Notes under the pieces: generated by a model
Databases searched by the model: none
What the model was told of the DNA's origin: nothing
The model's input: the letters and a program-made list of their open reading frames with translations, nothing else
Source of the DNA: Phaeoceros laevis
Taxonomy: Eukaryota > Anthocerotophyta > Anthocerotopsida > Notothyladales
Direction of reading: 5' to 3'
DNA: 31,537 bases
Assembly (NCBI GenBank): GCA_049999765.1
Contig: JBNGIQ010009319.1
Span: forward strand, 108,657 to 140,193
Shown: positions 21,401-31,537 of the stretch, piece after piece
Layout of the letters: each line of letters opens with the position of its first letter
Position numbering within the stretch: the first letter of the stretch is position 1
Made by a program: the position numbers and the translations under genes

Positions 21401-22605
21401 AACAGCATCAATATCATAACCACGAAGGTGCAGGCTTTCATAGGCAGCAATGGTGCTTGAAATGCCCCCCAACTTTCCATCGCCCACCAGTAAACCTGGC
21501 AACCGAAGAGGCCTGCATTGGGTGTTCAACTGACTGATTCAGTTTAGCATACTTCGGAGACTAGTACCATCTTCCGATGCAATCTCAGCATGACAGATTG
21601 AGTAGCAACCTCGGAAACAACAAGAAACGTCCACAAATGCCAGGTGCTGTTGAGACCCGTCTACCTGTATACATCACATTGCAGTGTTCCAGATGGTGCA
21701 GGACTCGCAACGCCACCTGCAGTCTCAATAATAGCCCACTTTTTTGTTTTGCCAAGTCTGCTTAGTGCATCACTTGGCACATGATGGTTTTCCAAATTCC
21801 AAACTGTATCCTTTATGGATTCCAGTAAGGAGATGTCCGTCACCACAGCTTCCTCCTTCACAGCAGCAAGATGAGGTGACACAGGGTCAAACCACGACCA
21901 CAAAGTCTTACAAGAAAGATGGGAGGCCTTGGCGTTGGCACCCTGCTCCTCCCCACAGACGGCCTTATCCTTGTCAAACGCTACCACATGTCCCTCGTAC
22001 CTGCCCAGATCCTGCATACCTGGATTCTGACTCTGGCTGGAGAGTGAGTGGTCTAAAACCAATGCCGGACTCGACTTATTCTTGAACGCAGCGTGCACAG
22101 CTGGAGATGCTTGGAGAGTGTGATTGCTGAGATAAAATTCCCCAGATGTAGCTAGTACTGGACAACTTTTAATACTCCGAAGGACCTGCTGCATCACAAA
22201 GCTAGAATCTGAATCCTTGGGAAACCCTGTCTGCACAGGTTTCAGGTAGAGAACATCGCTGGCATTTTGCGCTTCGGTCCCAGAGGCCCTGTGCTGACCA
22301 ACATGGGGAGGCGAGCTGGGAGCCTCCGTATTGTGAAGCAATATGGAGGCTGTCAAGCCAGCTGACACCAAAGTCTTGCCAATCCCAGTGCCTGCCCCCC
22401 AGACAACGTAAGTTGGATACGTTAGGTCCAGCGCCCTGAGCTCACGCGGTCGGATGTCCATTTCCGACCGCTCCTCCAACGATGCAGCTCCTTCAGCATA
22501 GGAGCTTAAAGCTCTGACAAGGCATCTACATCCCCATTGCTTGTGGCAAGTGCTGTTGAGATACTTTGCTGCTTGTCGAACACTGAGGGGTGAAACGAAT
22601 TTCAT
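18427..22605 (-). CDS. BIO3-BIO1: BIO3-BIO1 fusion: dethiobiotin synthetase and DAPA aminotransferase
   Basis: Bifunctional mitochondrial enzyme for two steps of biotin synthesis: KAPA to DAPA (PLP aminotransferase) and DAPA to dethiobiotin (ATP-dependent synthetase). Exons on the minus strand: 22605-21665, 21512-21342, 21165-20904, 20815-20726, 20601-20481, 20400-20249, 20158-20064, 19970-19861, 19756-19601, 19490-19357, 19271-19141, a probable 13-nt 19092-19080, 18996-18862, 18787-18675, 18586-18427; about 927 residues against 833 in Arabidopsis. The Arg/Ser-rich N-terminus looks like a mitochondrial presequence. The BIO3 part has P-loop GTGIGKT (72-78), LKPVQTGF, ETAGGVASP and VGDGKLGGIS. 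The BIO1 part has WWPFTQH (about 429), VYFSDNGST, LRGSYHGDTLGAMEAQAPS, FDEVFAG and the PLP lysine in YSKLLTGGM (about 761), then LLHGHSYSAHAVG. Exons 11 and 12 do not join in phase without the microexon. Its stop converges with that of the C2H2 gene 263 bp away. Confidence 0.93.
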
Positions 22606-22989
22606 CGCTTCTAATGCAGGAGCCCTGCACAGTCACTCTTGGGCATCACCCATAGATCCGGGACACTTGGCTGCAACTGCACTTGGGTCCCCAAAAATAC
22701 TCTTTACTTAAGGTACAACCAAGGTCAGGAGTTTCTGTATTCCTATGGGGAAACGAAGGAAGCATCTAGGTCTCCAAGGAGACCCGACCGCAGGAACTCG
22801 CAGAGCATGCTGTGTGATGATGATGAGTTCCTTCCGTGCCCTGCCGTGCGGTGCGGTGCCATTTGTGCTGTGTGTGCCTGCTAACGCTGTTTACAACTGT
22901 ACATGCCGTTGCTGTACTGCTTGCTGCCATGGAAACCGACGTCGTTGTTTCTGATAAGAAGAGGCGTCTCGTCGCTCAACACTGCTGTG

Positions 22990-23500
22990 GTGTTCATCCA
23001 GAGAAATAGAAAGTTTTTTCTCACACTTTTTGACAAGCTTCCTGACCAGCGTTCAGATTGCGGAACCTGGACTCGGATTGTAGAGTACAGGTGTTAGACG
23101 GAGTTCTGGTGATTCATGACCTGCATCGACATGTCCGGAGATGTTGGGATCGCCATGGCAGAGAAAACTGCGCGTGATCATGATGAATCTAATGGTTGTG
23201 TCATGAAATGCGATGCTCTGTATAGCGGAACAAAGGAGCTCATGCTTTCGGCTTTCATCAACGGAACGAGAAGGTTCTTTCTGGCACTTGGTCAGGATGG
23301 CCTGACTAGCATTGTAGTTTGCAGAGAAGAAACCCCGGGCAACAGGACTCGTGTTGTGGAATGCAGGTGTAGTGTAATCGATCTGCATCCACATGGCTAG
23401 GATGTGCTGGATCACCATCTCCTGGTGACGGAGCTGATGATTATGTCCTGAAATGTGATGCCATGCCCAGTGTGGCAAAGCCGAAACGTACATACTTTCA
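22990..23500 (+). repeat. Decayed direct duplication of a coding-like unit of about 250-265 bp
   Basis: Two diverged copies can be followed by eye. Copy A has ttcatccagagaaatagaaag (22993), a segment translating to TRIVEYRC, then a DLHRH-like segment and GCVMKCDAL (near 23200). Copy B has ttcatcaacggaacgagaag (near 23256), TRVVECRC, DLHPHG and YVLKCDAM (near 23450). Similarity is better at the protein level than expected for noncoding DNA, but stops and frameshifts interrupt both copies. The family is not recognised; it may be a pseudogene fragment. Confidence 0.5.
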
Positions 23501-24661
23501 CGAGCTTGGTGACTGAGGAAGTACTGGTGGAAGGCTATCCACTGAAAGGGAGACGTGTGCAGGGCAATATCACTGGGGTGCCAGGTTTTGTGAGCCAAGA
23601 CCATGGGCCTTCTAGAGGCTTGCTGCAGCTTTGAAGCAAGGAAGGAGGTCTGAGGGCCTAGCTTAATGCTGCAAGGACTGGAAGTGCTAACACAGGTCAT
23701 GTTTCCGTGCACTGGTCCCAATTCGGATGGCTCCACAGGTGGCAGCACCCTACCCTCTATATCAGTGTTCTGATATCATGGAGTTAGTTGGAAGTGGCTC
23801 AGAATTGCATGGAATATGCTGGCTCCTCCAGCCCAACCCTCTCACTGTTTCTATGCTGCCTTGCCCGAGGAGAAGATTCACATTCTGCTAGCTGTACAGT
23901 CGAATGAGCAGAACAGAAGCAGGTCTGTGGGACAGAGCTACCTTTAGTCTAATGCAAATAATCGAGCAGGGACCCCTCGGAGGAGCCGTGATGCAACGTC
24001 TCTGCACGGGACGGTTGTGAGAAACCCGAGATCATTGCATGCGGCACAATGGCGTGATGGGGAACGGGTTGTTACAGCATGATGAGCTCCCATCCTCTCA
24101 AATGCACATGCCGTAAGGCGGTGATTATTGTGTTTGTGTCCATTTTCCGAAGACAGGCAGCAGATGCCGGCCTGCCGGCGAAATGCCGGGCCTGCCATTC
24201 GCCGCGGTCTCCAGGTCAGCAAGGTGAGAGTAGGTGTGGCGGTGTCGTGAACGAGGCGGACACCGGGTCTGCTGGCGCATGTCTGGCAAGCACAAAGCTC
24301 GAGAATCGTTCTCGATATCCTTCCTATTCTGGGAACCGAAACAGAAACTAGGATGCCGGCGCCGGAATCGGGTCTTTTCCCGACTCGGTTTACGGGCGAG
24401 TGTGAAAGTGACAGGCAAGCCGATTTCCATAATCGAGGAGAAGAAACCATGTGAAGGAGGCGGTATTTAAGGCTGGCACGCAGACCAGGCCGGCCGGCTG
24501 GACTCGTGACCGCCACCACCCTTCTCCGATTAACTGCACGCACGTATGAAGTTATTAAGGAGCCCTATTACCGTGTGGTGGAAACCGCCGGACCAGTTAT
24601 TAGCCAACCTGCGACATGATGAGGTATGGTGAGGGATATTTAAAAGCAGTGACGGATGACC

Positions 24662-24673
24662 GGCCACGTGGCC
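24662..24673. promoter_or_regulatory. G-box within a perfect 12-bp palindrome
   Basis: ggccacgtggcc contains CACGTG, the plant bZIP/bHLH core, 17 bp after a TATA-like tatttaa at about 24639. A second tatttaa lies near 24464. No adjacent gene is recognised, so any promoter role is speculative. Confidence 0.3.
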
Positions 24674-24952
24674 CCGGGTTCGAACTCCACGATGAGATGA
24701 GAAGCGTACGGCCAGACAGGCAGGATGCAGATACTGGCAAATGCTGGGACTGGGCCCTAGCCTGCGCCGCATGTGGACTCTGCAGCCTTTTTTCCACATC
24801 ATGTGGGATGTTGACATAAGCTGCTGCCAGCTTCCTCTGCCAAGGACGTCCATGTTCCCACCACAGTCAAGTCATGTTCCAAACCGTCCACGCGTTTGTT
24901 TTCCCGCCAAAGGCCAACGGAACTGACCTGCCTGTCTGCACAGCATTTGAGG

Positions 24953-25038
24953 GAGGGAGTACTGTAGATAGGCGGTACCCTACCTGGATCTGCCTGAGGG
25001 AGTACTGTAGATAGGCGGTACCCTACCTGGATCTGCCT
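24953..25038. repeat. Perfect 43-bp tandem duplication
   Basis: The 43-bp unit starting gagggagtactgtagatagg at 24953 is repeated without any mismatch from 24996 to 25038. The lack of divergence suggests a recent duplication. It lies in noncoding sequence. Confidence 0.95.
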
Positions 25039-25609
25039 CCACAGGCCAACAAACGCAGGACAAACAAACGAAAGTTACGAAACCAACATCCAACCTGATT
25101 GTCTAGACTTATTATTAATATACAAACAACTTGGCGATTTGATAGGCAGAGCAGTTGGGTGGACGGGACGGGAGGACGGGACGAGCAACAGCCGCGGGGC
25201 GCGGGCGGTGCTCCAGATAAGATAAGAGAAAGGAGATGGTGTGTCAGATGATTGTTTGCTAAAAGTAACCTGCCTTTGAAAGCTTGGCCCCCTATTGGTG
25301 TGCGCAGATGCCGATTGCGTAAAAATCTCCCCCTGCATATGCGATGTCAGCCGCAATTTCGTGATAACTTTTACCCATATCTTTACCAGGCACACATCAT
25401 CTGATCGAAGCCCAAGCTGATCCAGCCCGCGGCCCTGCAATGGTCTACCGGCGGGTACCGGCCACGCTCGGGTCCGGGACTGGATCGCCTCCTCTCTCAC
25501 ATCCCCCTCTTCACGTCCCGGTTGAGTTTCGCCTTGGCACCTGTATCGCCCCCACCCTCTTCACCTACCCCGTCGGGATAAACGGGGCACATGGCCCGGC
25601 CATACCCTG

Positions 25610-25787
25610 CATGAGTACAAGTCTACAAGAAGGGTTTATTATTGCACTCGGCATTTGGGATATGTTGGCCATTTACAAAATGGACCCATTAAATCTTGCA
25701 TGAGTACAATACACAAGTGTGCGAGAGGAATTTGTGACATTCGGCATTTGGTCTATGTTGGGCCTTCGTTGGCCATATATGAAATGG
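25610..25787. repeat. Diverged direct repeat with period of about 90 bp
   Basis: Both copies begin catgagtacaa (25610 and 25699), continue through cggcatttgg and tatgttgg, and end in ggccat followed by an aaatgg segment. The middle parts differ by substitutions and insertions. Noncoding. Confidence 0.6.
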
Positions 25788-26746
25788 CGCTGCATGGGGT
25801 GCGACGGCAACCGTGAAGGAACAAACCGTCAAGGAAGAGGGAAGGGATGGGAACGTGAGAGAGAGAGTGGCGGTCCCGTCCCGGGAGTAGCCGGTACCGG
25901 CGTGGGGCCACCCAACCATTGCAGAGCCGCGGGGATAGATCAGCTTGGGGCTTCCATCTGATCCCCTCTTCCTGATTGCTTTTTCTTGCCTGTGCAAGTG
26001 CAAGACACAAGTGCTTGGCGGGGTGGGCTCCCACGGTCCCACCCTACAGTACAGTTCGACAGCCTGCCAGACGGAAACAGTACTGTCAATTCAAAGTGTT
26101 CACAATGTGGGGGGGGGTCCCAGCAGGGTTCAAATGCAACAACCTTCTATGCTTTCCATTACAGTCTAGGCTCATGTTCTATACAAGTAGGGTCCCGAGA
26201 GCGGCAGCCGGACATCTTAACCATCGGGGTCCTCAGCCTACAGACAAGTAGGATTCTACTTCACGATCGATGAGAGGAAAAATGCTCACCAAAACTTGAA
26301 GCTTCATGTCTCCCCAAAATTGATGGTGTTGAGGGGCGAGACAGGATCGATTAGTTTCTCCTGAACTACATGAATAATTAGCTCAACCGCGCAAGATAAG
26401 CTTGGACTACTCTCGCTGCTACGTATGACTGAACTGTCTTCCATTCTTCCTGCTCCTACAAAACTTATATGTTAACTCGTTTTCCCCCCGGCTCTTGAGT
26501 CAAAACTGCGCCGAGAAATGGGACCATCTTTCGTCTCCTGACATGTGGAAAAGAGAACCAGCACCGTCCTGCCCCTGCAAAAGCTCTACTCGCCACATGT
26601 GCAGCCCCCTCCTAGCAGGAACTGTAGAAACTCCAAGTTTCAGGATCAGATCAACCCGTCTCTTTCTACCACAGAGAAAGCAGATAGCGAGCAACGGCAA
26701 TGGAAGGCACTAAGCGCGCCAGAGAAAGGCCGGAGAAGGATGCCGA

Positions 26747-26769
26747 GGGAAGGAGGGAAGGAGGGAGGG
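26747..26769 (+). other. G-quadruplex motif just beyond the PLATZ stop
   Basis: Four GGG runs at 26747, 26755, 26763 and 26767 with loops of five, five and one bases. It lies on the plus strand, the template strand of the PLATZ gene, in the region that should code the 3' UTR. Confidence 0.6.
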
Positions 26770-26789
26770 AGGAATAAGGCATGAGAGAG

Positions 26790-28285
26790 TTAATAAATAG
26801 GAGATCGGTGAGGAGTGCCTTTTCTTCTCTTGCATGAGCTCGGAATTACACTCTTCGGAGATAGAGGAGGCCCGGCCGGCCGATTGCTCCTGATCTTCTT
26901 TGACGCAGGCAAGGTGGTTGCAGTGGAGGTGACAGCGGTGCACCCCGTGCTGTCATTTGCAGTGGAGCCGGAGGAAGTTTGCGATACTGGCTCGTCCAGC
27001 ACAGAATTGGGAGAGAATTCTTCTTCAATCTCCACCTTGCTTGTCTTTTGACTGTCCGTCGGCGAAGACGGAATGAAATCAGTGAAAGTTAAGCTGTTGC
27101 ACCGGGGAAGAAGCGCAGCCAAATCCCGTTCTTGGGCGATGTAGGCATCAACCTGGAGACAAATTGATGAAACCAAATTGATCAACTCAAATTCCACATC
27201 AACGCTACACGTTGAGTAAATCTTGCAAGCTCAAATCCTCACCTTGCACGCAACGGAACAGTAACGGTAAGAATCTTGTAGACTCCTGTCGCAGGTCTCG
27301 CACGCGTTGCCCTGCCCTTTGGCAGGCCGTGGCTGAGGCCGCTGGTTCAAGAACACCACTCGCGCGCTGTTAATTATGTACGTCTGCAGACAAGCAGCTC
27401 AGCGTTAGGGTAAATTCAGCACACCGCCGCAAAGCCAGGGACATGCCTACTGCTCAAAGAGCACAGAAGGCCACCAGCTGATCAACACTACCATGGGAAC
27501 TGCGTCAAATCTTGTACCTGAACTAGGGCGCAATCCACTAGCTTTTGAATATCCTGAAGCCGAATCACGTCGTGGTAGACATATCTTCGGATCTGCACCA
27601 AATCGTATAAAAAATCGTGAGCTCCAATTCCCTCAGGCAATTTCCTAATTGGCGAGCTCGGCCTGCCAGACAGTGAGCTGAGACAAACTGAGCTAGATCT
27701 ACATCAACAAACTAAGCTGCTGAAAAATCACGAGAACGCTGATCAAATTCTGCGAGCTTCCGACTCCGAATTGGAGAACAGGAATTGCAAAGGTGGACGA
27801 AATTTACAGACAATTTGTGACCAGGCCATGGAGGTGAGGACTCGGCTTCCCGAACTCACTCACAAGGCTGGACAAGAGACTGTTCCAGAGCTCAATTTTA
27901 CCTGAAGCAAGCGATGAGTCTGATGAGCAGGCAAGCAATGTTGGCAGATGCTGTCACTGCAATCGATGCAGAAAATATTTCTCTCATTCTTCTTTGAGGC
28001 GGCGTGCTTGAGGCAAGGATTGAAGAACTTCTCGGTGAGCAAGGCCTCCAACCAATCCGGCCTTTGCGGCAGTGAAGATATAGCATATCCCACCTGCAAC
28101 GCCAAATTGAGAGGAAAAGATCAGCCGCCCTGCCCTTCACACCTCAATTCTCACAAATTTGACGAACAGCTGCCAAATTGAGGCCTTCAGACGAAATCCT
28201 AATCCTGTTGGCACAGATAGCACAAGCAATTGTGCTATGGAAGAAAAAAGCCAAGGCTGACGACAAATTCTCGCAATTGTACCAT
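26790..28285 (-). CDS. PLATZ-family zinc-binding transcription factor
   Basis: PLATZ proteins are plant-specific, zinc-dependent nuclear DNA-binding proteins that tend to repress AT-rich targets; some also touch RNA polymerase III. Exons on the minus strand: 28285-28283 (ATG only), 28093-27902, 27592-27518, 27383-27243, 27152-26790, giving 257 residues. The first zinc signature is complete: C-x2-H-x11-C-x2-C-x4-C-x2-C-x3-H-x2-H in CLKH...CIDC...CQHC...H...H. The second is CETC-x10-CSVAC. Between them are [15 protein letters not shown] and [17 protein letters not shown], both diagnostic. The Ser/Thr/Pro-rich C-terminus ends in a basic stretch ([13 protein letters not shown]), a possible nuclear signal. 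Exon 2 has no in-frame Met before the domain. The only ATG in about 600 bp upstream is followed at once by GT and joins exon 2 in phase, hence the three-base first coding exon. Confidence 0.88.
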
Positions 28286-28387
28286 GTTTCCAGCTGGATA
28301 TGCCCCAGTCCGGCGCGCCGCCAACCAAATGCGCAGCCGTGGTGCTCAGAGGAAAGGCTCCACCACAAGCAGCCAGGAGCAGCAAGC

Positions 28388-28414
28388 GGGAAGGGAGGGA
28401 GGGACGGAGGGGGG
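28388..28414 (+). other. G-quadruplex motif in the PLATZ upstream region
   Basis: GGG runs at 28388, 28393, 28397 and 28401 with loops of two, one and one bases, followed by six G at 28409. It is about 100 bp upstream of the proposed PLATZ start, on the template strand. Confidence 0.65.
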
Positions 28415-28572
28415 AGCAGCAGGAGCTCGAGCTGTGTGTAGGCTGAGCCCACGCAGTGCTTCACCAGTAGGACAAAGGCAAGCTAGAAAGTGCGTGGGAG
28501 CGCGGAAAAAGAGACGCAGAGAGAGGCAGGGGCAGGCTGTCTGGCTGGCTGTGCTCAGACCTTGCGGCCAGT

Positions 28573-28594
28573 AGAGAGAGAACAAGAGAGAGAG
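28573..28594. repeat. GA-repeat, possible PLATZ promoter Y-patch
   Basis: Two GA runs separated by aacaa read as a pyrimidine-rich CT tract on the PLATZ coding strand, about 290-310 bp before the proposed ATG. Plant core promoters often have such tracts near the transcription start; the role here is inferred. Confidence 0.4.
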
Positions 28595-30157
28595 TTTCCC
28601 GGAGCTGGCGAAACTCGGCGAAACGACGGCACCACCGTCCCGCTCTTTTCAGACCTTGAAAAGTAGTGAGGTAACTCGTTTACGGTTCACAAGTCACAAA
28701 CCCACCACATGAAACAGGACTTACGGAGGAAAATCATTAGTGCGGCCACCTTATGCCCACCTTATCATGACCGGCTCGTATCCCAGTCAAAACGAACTGA
28801 GTACGGAGGCGATGGTCAAATAGCGGTTAAATGGCGAGAGGCGAAAAGTGTAATACCCATTAGAGGCCAACTGTCGGTTGCCCCTAATTGCGGCGCAGAG
28901 TCCGGAGGGGAGATAAAATAATGAAGACAGTATCGCCGTGTCAAAAATTCGCCAAAGAGGCCGAGCTTCAATTTAAGATGATGGCGCTGGCTGCGCCGGA
29001 TTGCAAGCTGCGAAAGGCTCAAGAAGGGAGCGTCTCTACACCGTCGATCCTGGTCCATCCACGATGCTCCTTGAGCCGGCAGGTCTGTCGACGCCGAGCC
29101 CGGCCACGCGACTCCTCCGCGTGTGCCAAGGTTCACCGCGTTTGACATACAACATGAGAGTTGCAACCCGTAACATAAAGGTCGATAAGTATTAGAGACT
29201 ATTGAGAGATAGGAATGTCTCTTTCCTGAGCTTTTAATAATTCAGTGAGTTCAGCTGGAACCGAAAAATAGTAGCAAAGTCAGCTGATAGATACATGATT
29301 TTTGAGTCCAATCCAAGTTACTTGTGTGAACTTGTATTGGGCAACTCTTGACTCTATACGCACTGGTGAGAGGGGGTTTGAAAGTAAAAGGTTTATTTAG
29401 GTTCCATTGGGGTGCCCAATCAAAGCATTTTCCCGTCTGGTTTATCCTATCCTAGACACATAGCTCTAACGGCAACGAGCTGAATAGATTGTGTTTTTAT
29501 ACATGTCATGTCTAAACGCAATTATGACAAAACCAAGATGTAGAGGAGGTCATTAGGATTCTAAAGATATCAAATGGTATCCTTCATAATTAACTTTAGA
29601 AATTATTTTAAAATAACGACTCCTAACCCGCCCTGTTTCGGCAAGCGGACATTTACCAGTTAAAGGAGCTTATAAATCATTGGAGTAGTGAGCATGTCTT
29701 GTGACCCTCATTAAAAAATATTAAATTCTATTAAATATATTAAAATTGATGGATTGCAAGCTGGTCCCAAAGGAAGCGTCTCTACACTGTCCCCCTAGTC
29801 AAAGTTTAGGTTATATACAATAAGTGCAGGCTCCATGGAGGTTGAGGGGAAAGTACGGCCTCACTACTGCACAACTCCAATGGTCCCTAGAGAGCGGTGG
29901 AAATGGTTGGAGACTAACTACAATTTGTGCAAGCTGCACATCAATTTTAAGTGGCACAATTTGGCTGCACATTTGTGCCTCACAATACTTCATAAGTAGG
30001 AGAGGGTCCATAAGGACATAGCATGGACGAAGTGGGCTCCATTACATCATTCCGTTTGGCGTCCTCTGTTGTGGTTATTATGGACATGGTGTGAAAGAGA
30101 CTCCCCAATAAATTAACTTCCTATAAAATTGGGTCCTGGCATGGTCTCCGCCACGGC
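28595..30157. other. Gene-free PLATZ upstream flank
   Basis: The left part probably holds the PLATZ promoter. From about 29200 the sequence becomes AT-rich. Open frames are short and show no family resemblance. No RNA gene or intact mobile element was recognised. Confidence 0.4.
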
Positions 30158-30227
30158 GATGTGCCATGAAGTGGTTACTCATGGCTACGAGGGATGTGCC
30201 ATGAAGTGGTTACTCATGGCTACGAGG
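30158..30227. repeat. Perfect 35-bp tandem duplication
   Basis: The unit starting gatgtgccatgaagtggtta at 30158 is repeated exactly from 30193 to 30227. Noncoding and close to the left edge of the gag-like region. Confidence 0.95.
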
Positions 30228-30419
30228 GCTCTGTGTGAGCATAGCTCTCGAATCAAATAGAAAAATCTCACAAGGTTCAGGTTTCCTACTCTAACAAGTT
30301 TTTAAGAATAAAATCGAGTGCTCTAAAAAAAAGTAGGAGAGGAGAAATTACCCCAAAATTTACTCCAAAAAATTCAAAGCACAATTTGTATTTAGACCCC
30401 AGGAATTTTAAAGAATTTG

Positions 30420-31110
30420 CTAAAGACATGGTTGTCACAGGGCAAATTGAAGCAATGGCCACAATGGCCCTAAAGACAGCTGACTTGCAAATAAGAATGG
30501 TAGAACTTCAATAACAACTTGACCAGAAACCAAAATTACTTTGCTTGAAGTAACCAACTGAATGAAATTAAAGGACCCTAGCAAGTACACTAAAACACCT
30601 GTAAAAGCCGAATTGGATACTTGGCTATTTGAAATTGAAGAATTTGCCCGTGTCACCAAAAGTATATGATCATGAATGGGTTAATTAAAATTCCACAAAT
30701 TTACCTTATTGGATTTGAGAAATTTTTGTGATGAGATGGCGAATGAGATCCAACAAGCACAAGGTAGTTCACGACAAAAAAATTAGCTAACCTTCTGCCA
30801 TGCTTAGTGATTGGAGCACATTTAAGGAAATGCTAGAAGAACATTTTAGGCCTAGAAATTCATAATGGCTAAATTTATGTAAGTAAAAATTTGATATAAA
30901 ACCAACCACTAGTGTACAAGTATGTACACAAGAATATGTTTTTGTGTTAAACTGGCATAATATTTTCATCATAAAATATAACGATTTTATATACACAAGA
31001 GTTTAACCAATTAAGTTTTAATATGCTTGAGGAGACTCTTTCAAAAGCTCTGAAAGTTCATATATATATCCAAGCCTTCCAAGGCCTCAAGGCATACTTA
31101 TGCAAAGAGC
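30420..31110 (+). mobile_element. Decayed LTR-retrotransposon gag-like region
   Basis: Several short plus-strand frames, broken by stops and frame changes, read like successive parts of a retrotransposon gag: an N-terminal segment near 30429 (VTGQIEAMATMALKTADLQ), a segment at 30562-30669 with ELDTWLFEIEEFARVTK, a DEMANEIQQAQ segment near 30730, and one at 30800 with DWSTFKEMLEEHFRPRN. The last resembles the WxxFKxxxxxxFRP pattern of plant Ty3/Gypsy gag proteins. No protease, reverse transcriptase or LTR is seen before the window ends, so superfamily and extent are uncertain. It is clearly not intact. Confidence 0.5.
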
Positions 31111-31537
31111 TATAAACGATGTGCATGAGTGAATTTGAGGTAACCAAAGTGAGAGATAAAGTAGTAAACCAAATTTTAGTAGGTTGGTCATTGAATGCAT
31201 CAACAGAAAAGTTCTATAATCTTGATCGACCTCGAAAATCAATTTATGGTAACACCCGATACCGTGTGATACGTAATATATTTCTTATCTATCTATATTA
31301 TGGTCTCTGATCTACATCTACTAGCTAGACAATTGCAAAATAGAGAAATTTTTTCAATATTTTTTACTATTTTATGAATTTTTCTTATGTAAAAAAATTT
31401 GGGTCTCTGTATTTTTGGATACAGGTGGATAGGTTTTTTCAATTATTTTTTGTCCCATTCTTCAAAAGTTCCACCATAAATAAATAAATAATTTTGATGG
31501 TGTCTTACAAAAATATTTTTATATTAGTCAAAACAAG
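31111..31537. other. AT-rich right flank
   Basis: AT-rich sequence with long T and A runs. It may continue the decayed retroelement, but I recognise no domain or LTR end. Confidence 0.3.

Larger units (their letters stand above)
22606..26789. other. 4.2-kb gene-poor interval upstream of BIO3-BIO1
   Basis: This contains the BIO3-BIO1 promoter at its left end and the PLATZ 3' flank at its right end. In between I see a decayed duplicated unit (about 22990-23500), a G-box palindrome (24662-24673), a perfect 43-bp tandem repeat (24953-25038), a diverged direct repeat near 25610-25787, a GA run near 25858 and a nine-G run near 26108. No intact protein-coding gene is recognised. Confidence 0.5.

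Noticed and set aside
23053-23748. Minus-strand open frame of 231 codons
   Set aside because: It starts at GTG, not ATG, has no recognisable domain, and lies antisense to the decayed duplicated unit.
24676-24688. tRNA-like B box (ggttcgaactcc)
   Set aside because: The flanking bases do not form a T-arm stem on either strand and no A box or acceptor stem is found.
25440-26273. Overlapping frames on both strands in the gene-poor interval
   Set aside because: They have no domain, no splice pattern that joins them, and the region includes a diverged noncoding direct repeat.
1-31537. CRISPR arrays, bacterial operons, phage genes or biosynthetic islands
   Set aside because: All recognised genes are plant nuclear genes, most of them split by introns; the tandem repeats present have only two copies and no spacer pattern.

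Overview
This is nuclear DNA of a land plant. Every gene I recognise is a plant gene: COMT-like O-methyltransferases, a HUA1-type CCCH protein, a ZAT-like C2H2 protein with a DLNLP repression motif, the plant-type fused BIO3-BIO1 biotin enzyme, and a PLATZ protein. Most are split by GT-AG introns. Compact genes, long GC-mixed intergenic stretches, an AT-rich intron set and a floral-regulator homologue with a reduced finger set make me lean towards a bryophyte or other non-seed plant. That lean is weak and no species can be named. All exon models were drawn by hand from splice consensus, reading phase and family similarity.

Layout. 801-4311: two tandem, same-strand O-methyltransferase genes with the same four-exon structure. 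4751-5730 (minus): the non-catalytic 20S proteasome beta subunit PBD. 5910-7580 (plus): an intronless BUD13 gene, head to head with PBD across 179 bp. 7581-9421: no gene seen. 9422-13563 (minus): a nine-exon HUA1-like CCCH RNA-binding protein. 13564-15463: a divergent regulatory interval. 15464-18163 (plus): an intronless 899-residue six-finger C2H2 protein. 18427-22605 (minus): the bifunctional BIO3-BIO1 biotin gene. 22606-26789: a gene-poor interval with decayed, coding-like duplications and a perfect 43-bp tandem repeat. 26790-28285 (minus): a PLATZ zinc-binding gene. 28286-31537: AT-rich sequence ending in a decayed retrotransposon gag-like region.

The eight genes do not form a pathway. 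They are housekeeping functions (proteasome, pre-mRNA retention and splicing, biotin synthesis), nucleic-acid-binding regulators (HUA1-like, C2H2, PLATZ) and a small specialised-metabolism tandem array (the methyltransferases). I see no cluster of the kind that would point to a new multi-gene system. The points most worth a second look are gene-structure oddities: a PLATZ start exon that appears to code only for Met, a phase gap in BIO3-BIO1 that a 13-nt microexon would close, a stop-free 105-nt intron in PBD, the N-terminally short BUD13 with a long SPPRRR repeat, the four-finger HUA1 with a Met-Ala-Gln repeat tail, and a duplicated decayed coding-like unit at about 22990-23500.
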